Positions 10,751-23,373 of a stretch of 64,000 bases of DNA are shown piece by piece. This DNA is from Owenia fusiformis (taxonomy: Eukaryota; Annelida; Polychaeta; Sabellida; Oweniidae), in contig CAIIXF020000006.1 of assembly GCA_903813345.2 (NCBI GenBank), forward strand, positions 20,407,936 through 20,471,935. The letters are read 5' to 3'. The stretch's first letter is position 1. Every line of letters begins with the position of its first letter. The notes under the pieces were generated by a model. The model saw only the letters and a list, made by a program, of their open reading frames with translations, had not been told where the DNA came from and made no database searches. The translations under genes and the position numbers were made by a program.

Positions 10751-13346
10751 GTTATTTATGTATTTGTTAAACCTTGTTCTATGTTCTTACCAAATTTAAA
10801 GGGTCTATTCCAAATGGTCCCAATTCTATGGCCATTTTACAAAACAAATGCCAGTGTCATCTCAAGAGGCAAATATGAACACATCAGGTGAAGTTGTTCT
10901 GACTACAAACTCACAGATATCTTGTGTAATAGCTCTCATCTTCCTTCTAATCGCTTGTTTTAACTCTCAGATACTTCTAGGATTATAAGTATAGTCATTA
11001 TCTTTGAAGATGAAGTCTGGGGGTTCACATCGGGTGAGTTTGGCATGTTTCGGCATTTGGGGCATGTTTTGTAGAATAACCATCGTGACCATTGGTATAT
11101 ACCAATGAAACTGAATACTTGTAGAATGAAACAACATCGAACATGGTTCAATTGTGCCGAATATGACTTGGAAACCATGCTGGATGACCCAGTAATTAAC
11201 ATTTGTTTGAGTTATCTTTTTTGGCTCATCCTGTACTAATCAGCTTGATCTAGAATAATTCAAATAATTGTCAAATCATCATTACCAACATCAACCCGTA
11301 CTTCCTTGTACATGTCCTGTTCTATCAACTCCCAAACAAACAAAAGAATCGGGGATAAAAGACCATACAAGCAAAGCAAGGGCCATAAAACTTCAAAAAA
11401 ATTAATAGGTATAGGAGGAACTTAATTGTGAAGGAAAAAATTCCTAAAAGTGAATTTTAACATAAAGTCTCGCATCTTTGACCACCCCATCCCTAAATCG
11501 TAGGAAGTAGGACCAAGATAAGTTAAACCATTTACACATTGCAATAATGAGCTAACATATACAAATATCTCCATGTTAACTTATTCTAGTTAGTAACCAA
11601 TACCTAAATAACATACAACATTTGCTCTATATTTCTCTTACATCACAAGAGCATCTTGCTTCTCTATTTCTTGTTTTTCTAATTTGTATTTCTTTCTTTT
11701 CTACTTTTCCTACCTACTTTTTAATGAACGTACCCACAATCAGAATTTCTTGGAGATAGTTCTGCACTTTCATAAAAAATTAACATCTTTCAGAGGAAAC
11801 TGTTATTGTCACTCAACAGTTTGATTGTTAAAAATATTGCCTATTTCATAAATCATTGATAATTCTAATCACAAATATTACATACTAAAAAGTCTCAAAA
11901 ATACAAATAGAACACCAGGCTACAAATGATTCAGGCTACACAGCAAATATTTCCCAAGGTTGAATCAATGTTGATGGCAAATCAGGGTTGATTCAAGCTT
12001 GATATCAAGCTTGATTCAACATTGAAAAACCTCAATGCTGAATCAACCTTAAAATCAAGCTTGATTAAACATTGATATTCTCAAGCTTAAATCAAGCCTG
12101 AAAAATCAACACTGAATCAAGCTTGAGATTTTCAAGCCAAAATCTACAATGAATCAAGCATGAATCAATGTTGATTTTCTCAAGCTTGATTTTTTCAGGC
12201 TTGATTCAAGCTTGAGGACATATTTCAGATTTTTTCAACTTTATTTTCAAATTTTTTTTCAAATTTTTTTCAAACTTTTTTTTAAACTTTTTTTTCAAAA
12301 TTTTTTTTTTCAATTTTTTCGAATTTTTGCAATTTTTTTCAAAATCTTTTTTCAGCTTTTTTTTCCAAAAATTTGTTTTTCAAATTAAAAAAAAAATTAA
12401 CATTTTTTTTCAATTACCTGAAGCGGGAAGATATGCTCGGAAGCCGGGGAATATGGCGGGAGATATGGAGGTTCTGGATATGGAAACCTCAAAATCAGGA
12501 TTACAGGATATATCTACACTGCCAAAATAACTCCACGCTAAATCAGCGCTAATCTTTTTTGGCGCTAATTTAGCGCCGAATTGGTACAAATAATGTTTGT
12601 GTGGAATTAGCGCTAATAAATCAGTACCAAATCAGTACAAACCTCAGTTAGTGCGAAATCAGCACTAACTTAGCAGTGCTTATTTAGTGCTAAGTTAGTG
12701 CTGATTTAGCACTAACAAAACTTATATTTTTTCTGACTATTATTACAGTATTATTGATTGAATTTAGCAATATTGATATTACTTATTTAGAGTTTGAAAT
12801 ATTTTTTATAAATAACATTCATTATTATGATTTCTTCATTGAGTTTGACATCTTAGGGAAATCCCTGGGAAATCCCCTTGAACTTTTGACCTATGACGTC
12901 ACACATTCTATGACTCATACAGGAAGTTTGAGAAGCCACATATTTTAAATTTTGATTTCTGTGCCAGTCTCTGCCATCTGTCTGCAATTTTCACTTGTAA
13001 GTATATATTTGATTGTTTTGTTATGAATAAATGAGCATATGTTAGGTGCACCTATTATATAGAAGACTTTCAAATACCAGATAGGCTCTATGGGATAGGC
13101 TAGGGTGAAATTCAAAGATAGATCTAGGCTAAATATAAATTCAGGAGAAATTGAAAAAAAAAATTCAAAGTCACTGAAAGTCTTGTCTTAAAAGTCCAGG
13201 GCATAGGCTAGTTCTTTGGAGTTTTAAAAAAGATATTTATAATCTGAAATGCATAACGTTTTCTGAATGAAGCCAGACATGGGCCAAAATCCTGGCCAAA
13301 ATGTAATTTCTGAGTGATATTTCTAGGCTACCTTTTTATTTTATAG

Positions 13347-14292
13347 ACTTGATGTTGGCATTGGTCAGATGTTGGCATATCATGAGGAGTGAAGGCAGTG
13401 AAGAATACAATAATAACATAATCAATGGATGGAGGGCCATGTATCACCAATGTGGAATGCAACCGCTATTTAGGCTAGGTGCGTAGAGTAAACGTTTTAA
13501 CAGTTTTATGAAATCTAGGCTAATAATAATTTATTTTGCTTATTCAGCGTATCGTTGGAATCGTGCCCCCATGTCATATCACCATGTTCATTTCACATCA
13601 CCATGTTCCCATGTTATATCACCATGTTCATTTCATATCACCATGTTCCCATGTTAGATCACAATGTCCATGTCATATCACCATGCTCCCATGTTATATC
13701 ACCATGTTCATGTCATATCACCTTGATCCCATGTTATATCACCATGTTCATTTCATATCACCATGTACCCTTTTATATCACCACGTTCATTTCATATCAC
13801 CATGTTCCCATGTTATGTCACCATGTTCATTTCATATTACCTGTTCCCATGTTATATCACCATGTTTGTTTTATATCATCATGCCCCAATGTTACATCAC
13901 CATTCATTTCATCATGCTACCATGTTCATAACCTTATTATGCCCTCATGTCATATCACCAATTCAACATGTTAATAGCCTATGCTTCCTCACAGGGCTAT
14001 AATGAAATTGTAAATATGTCAACCCTAACTATGACACAATAATCTAGCATTATATATTAACTTTTGGCCCCTGTTAAAATATTATAAACAATTTGTGTAT
14101 GCAAACTGAATTCTCTGTTCAAAGATATTATTTCGAACTTTAATTTACATTAACTATTATGGTAAGCAAATCTGCCAATGTTCATAGAAAACTATATTTT
14201 CAGGTAACTGTTATCAGTTATAACAACAAAAAGCTTGTGGGGGTGGAGCAAAAACCCAAAAGGATGGTTAAACTATGAACAACTTTCACGAG
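13347..14292 (+). CDS. Two candidate upstream exons inside the 11.9-16.1 kb element
   Basis: Candidate exon 13347-13478 follows a TTTTATAG acceptor and ends before GTGCGT. It is open in one frame (LMLALVRCWH.., then EYNNNIINGWRAMYHQCG) and ends in phase 1. Candidate exon 14218-14292 follows CTGTTATCAG and ends before GTATGT. It starts in the matching phase and reads TTKSLWGWSKNPKGWLNYEQ. Its exit phase does not match the next exon (14337), so either a frameshift has occurred or the models are wrong. The 41-bp minisatellite lies in the intervening intron. No homologue is recognised. Confidence 0.3.
13563..13960. repeat. 41-42-bp minisatellite (CATATCACCATGTTC)
   Basis: Copies of CATGTTATATCACCATGTTC plus ATTTCATATCACCATGTTCCC repeat with a 41-42-bp period and decay after 13900. 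The unit lacks stop codons in several plus-strand frames, which explains the overlapping 79-139-codon frames here rich in His, Ser, Pro and Cys. These are not genes. Confidence 0.85.
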
Positions 14293-14336
14293 GTATGTAT
14301 TGATTTATCAAATTAATTGATTAATTCACAATTAAG

Positions 14337-15469
14337 ATGCACCAAAAGGGCAAGCATATGCAGGGTAAAACATTACTACACCTAAGAAGAGCTGTATTAA
14401 GTAACATTCCAACTGGCACCTCTTCAGAAGAGGATGTGCAGCAATGCCTCATGGCAATGGTGAGTATTATAGCATTGGAAAATACAATTATTAGAACAGG
14501 TTCAATGATGCAGTCGTGTTCTTATCTTATTGACATTTTCAGGATTTATTCTGGAGACAATTTCCAACTTGTAAATTAAATATTGTATCAAAATTCATAA
14601 TCTTATGACTTTGATAGCTTTTTTATTAAAAAACACTTCAGTGTCAATAAAATACAGTTTTCCATGTTGGAAATTGCCTCCAGAATGAATCTTAAACATT
14701 TCAAGAAGAATAATTGTTCCATTGAAGTTGTCTGGGGTACTATACACTATACAGCCTATAGGTGATCTAGTTAATATATCCATTGAAGAATCAGTTAATT
14801 AACAATGAACATTTAACAATAATTTGAAAAGTAGGCCTAATGTGAAATAACTTCTTTGAATGCGTCAACAAATGTATAGATAGACATTGAGAGCGTGGAA
14901 GCATTCACTTTCCTTTTCTGAATGGTGCATACAAAGGGCATTTTGAATATGGAATCAAATACTTCTTTCAGAGGAAGGCAACAGATATGTCCCAATTATG
15001 GGAAAGTGTAGAAGGCAACAAAGGCCTAAAGGATTCAACATCCTTCTTTGAGGATGTCAAAGGAGTTGCTCAACGGTAAGTGTAAATGGGCAATATGGAC
15101 TTTTTAAACTTATTTAATTTACACACTTCTAATAAAAACAACTTTTGTAATTCCTATATATGGTGCCCTATATGCCAGCAATCTTACTCCAATGGTAATA
15201 GAATTCAAAATTATTGAACTTGATAAATATTTTTTTTTACCTTTGAAGTCTACACATTGAGTCAAAAGTAATAAAGATAACATGATAAGTAATAATAAGT
15301 AGAAGGCTTATGCATAATTTTGTAATAATATTGGTAAAGAATATTATACTTACAGTGTATTAATGTATAGGACATTCATAATTCCAGTTACCACACAAGA
15401 TGGGAGGACCTTAAAAAGATCCAAACAGAAGCCATCGCCATGACAAATACAAGGACTTCAGACGAATAG
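14337..15469 (+). CDS. Small spliced gene of unknown function (102 aa)
   Basis: Three exons join in phase: 14337-14459 (ATG start, donor GTGAGT), 14972-15075 (acceptor TTCTTTCAG, donor GTAAGT) and 15388-15469 (acceptor AATTCCAG, stop TAG). The sum is 309 bases, or 102 residues plus stop. The protein begins MHQKGKHMQGKTLLHLRRAV and ends AIAMTNTRTSDE. It is hydrophilic and helix-prone, with no signal peptide or membrane segment. An AATAAA follows near 15655. I do not recognise the family. It lies within an inverted-repeat element, so it may be an element-encoded accessory protein or a captured host gene. Upstream exons at 13347-13478 and 14218-14292 could extend it only if a frameshift is assumed. 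Confidence 0.45.
14541..14693. repeat. Short inverted repeat in the element
   Basis: AGGATTTATTCTGGAGACAA (continuing TTTCCAAC) at 14541 and its inverted counterpart GTTGGAAATTGCCTCCAGAA at 14665 form a stem of about 28 bp with mismatches, separated by about 95 bp. It lies in the intron between the first two exons of the small gene. Confidence 0.55.
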
Positions 15470-17126
15470 ACAGTAGTATATCCTTCTGTGCAGCAACTTT
15501 GACAATATTATAGAGACTGCTGATCATTTCCGAAACAAATGTGTTCCTTTGTTACACAAATACTTAAAGAGAGAATCGCAGAGATAGCGAGCAGGCCAAA
15601 TAGATATACTAGTAGTACTTACATACTAAATTCAATATAAATAAGTTATGGGAAAATAAATTATAATATATATTTCGATAAAATTGTGTGTTTATTATGT
15701 TTTTGAATAAAAAAAACATAGAATTAGCATTTGTTTTGCATGTTTCAAGCTTGATTTATTATTAAATCAGTCCTTAATTTAGTATTAATCCTAAACCTTT
15801 ATTAAGCTTACTTTAAGCTTGATTGATCATTAATTCAACCATAATTTTACCCAAAATATCATCAACCTTGATTTAGCATTAATATCCTCAGCCTTGATTA
15901 AGCTTATTTTAAGCTTGATTTAACATTGATTTAGCCTTGATTTACCCAAAATATTCTCAACCTTGATTTAGCATTGATTTTTTCAAGCCTGAATCAAGCT
16001 TGATTCAGCACTGAAATAACACTTGGGCAAATATTGCTTTTTCAATGCTTGAGAAGATCAATGTTGAATCAAGGTTGATTTTTTGTTAAATCAACATTGA
16101 GAAATGTTTGCTGTGTACTCAATTAGTCTACGCTTATCTTTCCCAAGGTTTCTGTATGTATGCTTCTTTCCTATCTAGTACTGGACTGCTGTATCTACAA
16201 TTTGAGTTACAGTGATAGGTGTACATGTGAAACCTGAAAATGGTATTTTCCCAAGTTCACACATTCTTCCCCCTCCCCCCACTTGCAACAAAAATTAGGT
16301 TACCAAATTCGCCGTAATAAGCTTTTGAAATTGAAATTTTCATTGTAACCCATTACAAAGAGCGCCCATATATGAGAGAAGTCAAAAATCCCCGAGAATT
16401 TCATGTATGGGAATTTTTCTTGCCAAAAATGCCTTATTTGCAACGAAAGTAACAGCATATTTCACAATTATGATATGTATCGTTATTGGAGAGAATACGA
16501 TAAAGATTGCTAAAATAAAGCAAGAATCTAACTATATTGACAGTGATTGAAGAACTCCGCAGCAGAGCCCCTCGAGGTGAAGGAATTGTTTTCCGCGATT
16601 ATCTTCAATATTTCCACTATAGACTGTTAGATATCGATCTAAAGTTATACCTTGTTTTTTTAATTTGATGACAGGTCATCATTTTTCGTGTAAAAGTCAT
16701 GTAAAAGTCGAGAAATCTTAAAAAGAAACAAGAAAGTTCACGACCTTGACGATCGCTGAGTTAGTAAAATGTCGAAGCAAAACTCTGAAACGTGATCATT
16801 TCCTTCATTCATTGGACTATTTTGAGATAATATAAGCTTAGTATGATGTGGGAAGCACCCACTGATAGATATCCATCGGGAGGATGCATGATTTACAAAA
16901 TGCGTCATGTTTTCTGCATTTTAGTATAAGTACTCTATTATCGCCCACTATATTTCTTTGGAAATTTGATTTTCTTGTGATATATTCGTTAATACTTGGA
17001 CATTCCTCGTTATTTCTTGAACTCTGTGAAGCAGGGTAGGCGCTTATTAGAGATGGGGCCTTAACAAAAATGACATCTATTATCATATATAGCCCTTCCA
17101 GCGGTGGCGGTAGGCATATATTTTTG

Positions 17127-17198
17127 TGAGTCATCATGACTCAGGTAGTTTCAAAAAAGTGAGTCACAAGAAAAAAAGTTGAGTCAAAGCTATAAAAG
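17127..17198 (+). promoter_or_regulatory. Cluster of four AP-1-like motifs before a TATA-like box
   Basis: TGAGTCA (17127) and TGACTCA (17137) form a near-perfect palindrome. Further TGAGTCA copies begin at 17160 and 17180, followed by CTATAAAAG at 17190-17198. TGA(G/C)TCA is the consensus AP-1 (Fos/Jun) site. No exon can be identified downstream, so promoter function is only inferred. Confidence 0.25.
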
Positions 17199-18972
17199 TG
17201 TTTTTCTTGAGTAAAAATGCATACAAAATGTAGAAACCACATACAAAATCTATTTTTTGATTTTGTGCATACCTTTTATTGTACTCTTATAGCACATTAA
17301 CAACTAACAATTAATTAATTAGGCAATTGCAAGAAAAATGTCACTATTAATCATCTGATTATCTGGTCCAGCGAGTCATGGGTGTGAATGGAGTGGGAGA
17401 GGAGTTTCTCCCTGTGTGGAGTTACACAAATTGGGGTCAAAGCGTTTCATGTTGAATTTAAACATTTTTGCAATCATTCCAAAGTCTAAAACGGCAATAT
17501 AAGTCCGACCACAATACTGGGCATCATTTAAATTGAATACGGTAGAATCTTGTAATTATAGCTGATCAAATGAAACCGAAAGTAGATTTGTTTTCATACC
17601 TAATTTATCATCATTACCCCCCTTAATGTGCGATCGACTGGATTTTCATGTGCCCATTATCTATCTTCATAGGATCAGCTTCAGATCTAGTGAATCGAAG
17701 ATCTTAACTTGAGGGAGTTAATTGAAAATACATGGTGAAAACTTACGATAGATCGGTCACTGTGAGCACCATTGATAAACCTACTGCGCATTACATCTGC
17801 GCATGCTGATGAAGGGGACGGCTCAAGGAAACTTGCTAACTTAGCGAAGGAATTTTGCGAACTTGCGAAGGAAACTAAAGGTTCGTAAATCTAGCGTGTG
17901 AACATTCAAGGGAAGATTTTATGCGGTAATTTAGATAAATATACGATCACTAAAATCCTTAGAAGGGAGTATGAACTTAATAAATTATTGTTCAATGTTA
18001 TGTTCGTTTTATTGCATTTTTGATACGCCCCCTAGCAACGTGCTTCACGAGATAAACAAATCGAGGGATCGATCAATGTTTTCAAGTTTATCATTGAATC
18101 TGAATCACAGGGCTTTAAAAATTATATGAAATACCGAAATGAGAAAATGATCGGTAGGAAGGAGGCTCGATTGCGCTGAACGAAATGTTAGATTTCCGGA
18201 ATTAGCAAAATTATAAATTTGATCAATCACGTATTTTCACGTATAGGGATCAATTTAACCAAGTACCAAGCGGGGATTTTGCATGTGAAACAAACGTGCG
18301 TCAGAAAGACTCGGTAGACAATGAATATTTGCGTCAGAGTTGCAAAAATGTGAGTAAAAAACGTAAAAAATTGCGTTAACGCCACCTCTGCCTTCCCACA
18401 AATGACATTTACACAAACACCCCCTCCCTATCAAATACTCTCAGACAAATAAACATGTTATCTACTGCCTATTCTGCAACCAGATCAAATTCTAGAGCTT
18501 TTAGTTTTTATTATAAAGTGCCTTTTCTTTTTGATAGTTTCAACGTTTCATCAATACATTTAGATGTCAACTACTTTCTGTTTATTTATTTCTAGCAGTT
18601 TTATCCACTCTTGCTCACCCATGAATAAATACTAACACTTGACCACAGTGATATATATACCATGAGTAGTTATACCCAGCTGGGTGACAGAAAACTAGCT
18701 ATCATCTACTTGTAATTCAGACTTCCTGCATTATGATATCATGGATCTATCCATGGTATCATATTTCACTTGCCTCTTAGGCCTCTGTGTTCATCATTTC
18801 CTACTCAGTGCAAAATTAAAGATGTTAAATCCTGTTCTTTATTTAAATTTGGCACCTACTGTAATCTGACCATTTGGCATTTTTATAAAAATAGCCAAAT
18901 TTCAAAGAAAGATATGACAAGTATCATAACAGCAATTCCTAAATCAGTTACAGCTTTGTGACAGAGGTTTCT

Positions 18973-19135
18973 TTAGCAGCAGGCAACAGGCAATTTTCAC
19001 CAGTTGTTTTCACAAAATCGCATTTTGTTTTTCGGGACTTTTCAACTGTTAAATTTATGATTTCTATTAATTTTGCCTATTGTTTTCATTTATTTAGCCT
19101 ATTGTAAGAAATTCTAGTGAAACCCTGTGTTAGTT
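18973..19135. repeat. Dispersed repeat, inverted relative to 4548-4701
   Basis: From TTAGCAGCAGGCAACAGGCA to GTGAAACCCTGTGTTAG, this is the opposite-orientation copy of the segment at 4548-4701. The two differ by scattered substitutions and small indels. Confidence 0.6.
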
Positions 19136-19445
19136 TCAAAGCTTAAGAACATATGCACAGTATTGTCTGTTGTCTGATTGCTTTGCTATTGCTTTAGAGC
19201 GCTTTTGTGAATACTGCGCGAAACATCATTGCTATAACGCATAGCAATCACTAAAAATTGGGATGCTTTTGTAAATAAGGCCTCTGAGCAGAAAAAGTAA
19301 CTTGATTGTTTTTCGATGAGTTCGACATGAACATATCCCTTCTTATCTGCAATACATTTACGTAGATGTAATGCTTCATAACATAGAAATTAGATGCCAG
19401 TAAGAAGACAGCATTTAGATCTAGGCTACCTACTAGTATGTATCC

Positions 19446-19474
19446 AACAGACCGAATATAATATTCGGTCTGTT
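19446..19474. repeat. Perfect 29-bp palindrome
   Basis: AACAGACCGAATAT is followed by a single A and then by its exact reverse complement ATATTCGGTCTGTT. The flanks show no longer inverted repeat. Confidence 0.8.
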
Positions 19475-21675
19475 ATGATTGATATATTTCCTATGGAAAT
19501 CGCGGTGATATTTTTTGCACATAAATTTCTCGTTTATTACAAGAATGTTCACCTTGAAAATTGGTGAATATGTTGAAGAGATGTTCATCTTAAACTAGAA
19601 GCAAAAATATTTGTATAAGGCGGGTACAAGTTGATATAAAATAATGAAATGTTCAGACTCACCAAAACTTCAGGATGTGTTTATAAGTACATCGCGAAAT
19701 CAATGTCAAGGACGTTTGAGTTCACGAGATCCAAACGAGATATGCAAATTTTTTGAACTTTGACAACACATGACCACTTGATTACCTCGGCCTTCTTCAT
19801 GAATATCTCCGCTCTATTTACTATAAATGAAGAAAATTAATCGGGATAATGATAATAAATGACTAGATCTAATAAATTCCCGCACAAATGGAATTTATCA
19901 ACACGCTTCCGTCCGCTCCACGTGTTATTTGTTTACAAATAGACTGACGTCACTGGCTAAATCTCCTTTATCGTGAGAATTGGCATTGCCAAAATGGCTT
20001 GACCTAATCAATGGCTTCGCTACAAGAAGCGTCTGTACATTTTATGAATATCTTCAGTAAGAGGACAATATACGAAAAAATATACAGGATACAGTCTAGG
20101 CTACCTACCAGATTTATAACCTGATGAAGATTTGAGATCCTCATTGATGACCTTCAAACAAAATTCATTGTGTGGCAATTATTTAAAATTACAGCTATTT
20201 TGTGTACATTAATCAAGTGCAGGTAATAAAAGTTTACATTTTGCGCACTAAATCGGAGCAACAAAATAACAAAAATCTTTAAAATCATCATGAGATGATG
20301 ATCATGAGTTGAGAAAGGCTACAAAAATTAAAATCCATGCTGAATTAAATGTACATTTTATGTACTTACATTGAAGTCGATCTTATCCGCATATAGTCCA
20401 ATGAAAACACCAGATAATAAAGTTACAATCTGATTATTTTTAATCCAATAGATACGATTATATCACATGCAATTCTCATATAAATAGACCCTACAAAATT
20501 TCATTTCCTGGAGGCGCCATTTTGGAAAATGAAAATAATACAGAGTTAGCGACACTTAGGCGAATACCATTATTTTCGTACTAATTGCACCAAAATTGAG
20601 AACGTGAAAATTATTCGATTAAGGAAGTTGCTTACTGTCAATAGGTGGCTTCAAGCTAATGGCATAGGAGCACTGATTTGACCAAGGGCGTTACAATACC
20701 CGGGAATTTATCGGTTCGTGCAGTACTTGTTTGTGATAGCGCCCTCTGTAGGTCACTGTGCTTATAGCCTACAGTAATACGGGGTAGGATATCGGGAATT
20801 CGGTCAGTTTCTATCCGTCGATTTCGCTATGAATTGAAGCAAGTGTGACCACTTTATCCACTTAAACAATTTGATAATTGATTAAATATATATATTGGAT
20901 AATCACATTTATGCGTGCGCGCGCAGCTCATCCACTGAACGAAACGCCACTTCCCGCTGAAATCACCGGGTATTGATCTTTCCCTTGATTTGACGAGTGT
21001 TCAGCTTAAAGGACATGAAGATTTACGGATATCAATAAGTGTTTACTAATGCTACATAACAGTTAGAGGTGTTGACAACTTGACACAACAGCCTTGAGCC
21101 TGTTAACCCTAGGGTATTATTCCGACATCGGGCCTTTTATACTTAGCAGTGAGCAACACCAGAAACCAGCATTTGATTTGCTAAACGAGATTCAAGATTT
21201 TATTGTGTTTCAAGCCAAAACAATTGACTTCCTCACAAAATCAATGACAAGACATGATAATAGATGTGTATCTGAGTTTTTGATGGTTCTCAATTTTTTG
21301 ACACTGTCATCTTTACTGTATTACCTGTTATTGCGTTAGTTTGGACATTGATTGTGCTCTCAGTCTTTTTGTGGATGTACAAGGAAATAGCATTAATTTT
21401 GCGAGTATAATTTTTACTATGCACTGGCTGATCCAGGGAGGGCATAACTTGGTCTTTTTAGGCCAAATTATCAAAAATGGGCCTTAAATTTCCCAAAAAA
21501 TTTCCTGACTCAAAATTTGCCCCCCCCCACTGTTAGCATCTGGATCCGCCAGTGCTGTGCCATCATTGATGTTGCTGGTTTTAATTGTGTTTCTAAGCAT
21601 TGACACGATTGCGCTATCAGTGCTGGTTGAACCATTGATTGTGCCACAATAAATACAAGGCATTAACATGACAAA

Positions 21676-23373
21676 ATGTCACCACCTAGTTGCTCACAAT
21701 ATTATGAGTTCAAACTTAAGTCAGATTTGAATTTCTGAGAACTTGTAAAGTCAAATTTGAACTTCTGAAAAGATGTAGATGATTTTGAAAAAAAAATTTG
21801 GTCAATTTGAAGCAAGTTGAAAACAGACCTTTTTGACCTTTTTTGACCTTGAGAAGGTCATTAAAGGTCAAATGTCAAATCTAAAGTCAGATTTGAATTT
21901 CTGAGAACATGTAGATGATTTTGAAAAAAAAAATTAGTCAATTTGAAGCAAGTTGAAAAAAGACCTTTATGACTTTTTTTGACCTTGACAAGGTCATTGA
22001 AGGTCATATGTCAAATCTAAAGTCAAATCTAAAGTCATATTTGAATTTCTGAGAACATGTAGATGATTTTGAAAAAAAATTTAGTCAATTTGAAGCAAGA
22101 TGAAAAAATACCTTTTTGACCTTTTTTGACATTGAGAAGGTCATTAAAGGTCAAATGTCAAATCTAAAGTCAGATTTGAATTTCTGAGAACATGTAGATG
22201 ATTTTGAAAAAAAAATTAGTCAATTTGAAGCAAGTTGAAAAAAGACCTTTTTGACCTTTTTTGACCTTGACAAGGTCATTGAAGGTCAAATGTCAAATCT
22301 AAAGTCATATTTGAATTTCTGAGAACATGTAGATGATTTTGAAAAAAAATTTAGTCAATTTGAAGCAAGATGAAAAAAATACCTTTTTGACCTTTTTTGA
22401 CATTGAGAAGGTCATTGAAGGTCAAATGTCAAATCTAAAGTCAGATTTGAATTTCTGAGAACATGTAGATGATTTTGAAAAAAAAATTAGTCAATTTGAA
22501 GCAAGTTGAAAAAAGACCTTTTTGACCTTTTTTGACCTTGACAAGGTCATTGAAGGTCAAATGTCAAATCTTAAGTCAAATCTTAAGTCAGATTTGAATT
22601 TCTGAGAACACGTAGATGATTTTGAAAAAAAAAATTAGTCAATTTGAAGCAAGTTGAAAACAGACCTTTTTGACCTTTTTTGACCTTGAGAAGGTCATTG
22701 AAGGTCAAATGTCAAATCTTAAGTCAGATTTGAATTTCTGAGAACACGTAGATGATTTTGAAAAAAAATTTAGTCAATTTGAAGCAAGTTGAAAACAGAC
22801 CTTTTTGACCTTTTTTGACCTTGAGAAGGTCATTGAAGGTCAAATGTCAAATCTTAAGTCAAATCTTAAGTCAGATTTGAATTTCTGAGAACACGTAGAT
22901 GATTTTGAAAAAAAAATTTAGTCAATTTGAAGCAAGTTGAAAACAGACCTTTTTGACCTTTTTTGACCTTGAGAAGGTCATTGAATGTCAAATGTCAAAA
23001 CTAAAGTCAGATTTGAAGGTCAAATGTCAAATCTTAAGTCAGATTTGAATTTCTGAGAACATGTAGATGATTTTGAAAAAAAATTTAGTCAATGTGAAGC
23101 AAGTTGAAAAAAGACCTTTTTGACCTTGAGAAGGTCATTGAAGGTCAAATGTCAAATCTAAAGTCAGATTTGAACTTCTGAGAACATGTAGATGATTTAG
23201 AAAAAAATTGAAGTCAGTCTAAACAGTATTTGTTAAGTTATAGGAAGTTGTAAGAAATTGTTACAGACGCCAACCGCCGGACGCCAACCACCAACCGCCG
23301 GACGCCGGACGCCAACCGCCGTCACAAAAAAACGGAGACCATAACAATATGTCACCACTTTTGGTGGTGACAT
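21676..23373. mobile_element. 1.7-kb element: short terminal inverted repeats around a 135-150-bp tandem core
   Basis: Ends are ATGTCACCACC (21676-21686) and GGTGGTGACAT (23363-23373), with a CGCCGGACGCCAACC-type simple tract and a terminal palindrome at the right end. Between them are about ten units of about 135 bp (some near 150 bp). Each begins CAGATTTGAATTTCTGAGAA, includes TAGTCAATTTGAAGCAAG and ends in GACCTTTTTTGACCTTGA plus GGTCATTGAAGGTCAAATGTC. It has no coding capacity. It is probably a non-autonomous DNA element in which a subterminal unit has amplified; the superfamily is unknown. Confidence 0.65.

Larger units (their letters stand above)
9413..11936. other. Non-coding sequence with one direct-repeat pair
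   Basis: No supported exon. The recognisable structure is a direct repeat at 10069-10242 and 10560-10750, listed separately. Short frames on either strand have no splice context or recognisable family. Confidence 0.45.
11937..16117. mobile_element. 4.2-kb inverted-repeat element carrying a small spliced gene
   Basis: The ends TACACAGCAAATATTTC and GAAATGTTTGCTGTGTA are inverted copies. Inside each end lie 200-400 bp of degenerate, largely self-complementary words such as AATCAAGCTTGATTCAACATTGA (11960-12230 and 15740-16090), so the arms are long but loosely conserved. The interior holds a T-rich tract (12230-12420), a repeat shared with 49165-49260 (12420-12520), a run of AGCGCTAA/TTAGTGCTAA palindromes (12530-12720), a 41-bp minisatellite (13563-13930) and the gene-like exons described next. 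I do not recognise a transposase and cannot assign a superfamily. Confidence 0.65.
16118..21675. other. Gene-free sequence
   Basis: No supported protein gene. Contents worth noting are a cluster of TGAGTCA motifs before a TATA-like box (17127-17198), a dispersed repeat (18973-19135) and a 29-bp palindrome (19446-19474). An 81-codon frame at 21094-21339 starts at TTG, is rich in hydrophobic residues at its C-terminal end (ending near SSLLYYLLLR) and has no recognisable homology. I do not call it a gene. Confidence 0.4.

Noticed and set aside
13536-14002. Three overlapping plus-strand frames rich in His/Ser/Pro
   Set aside because: Translations of a 41-42-bp minisatellite in every frame; no selection for one frame.
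21094-21339. 81-codon plus-strand frame with a hydrophobic C-terminus
   Set aside because: Starts at TTG, has no ATG near its 5' end, no splice support and no recognisable homology.
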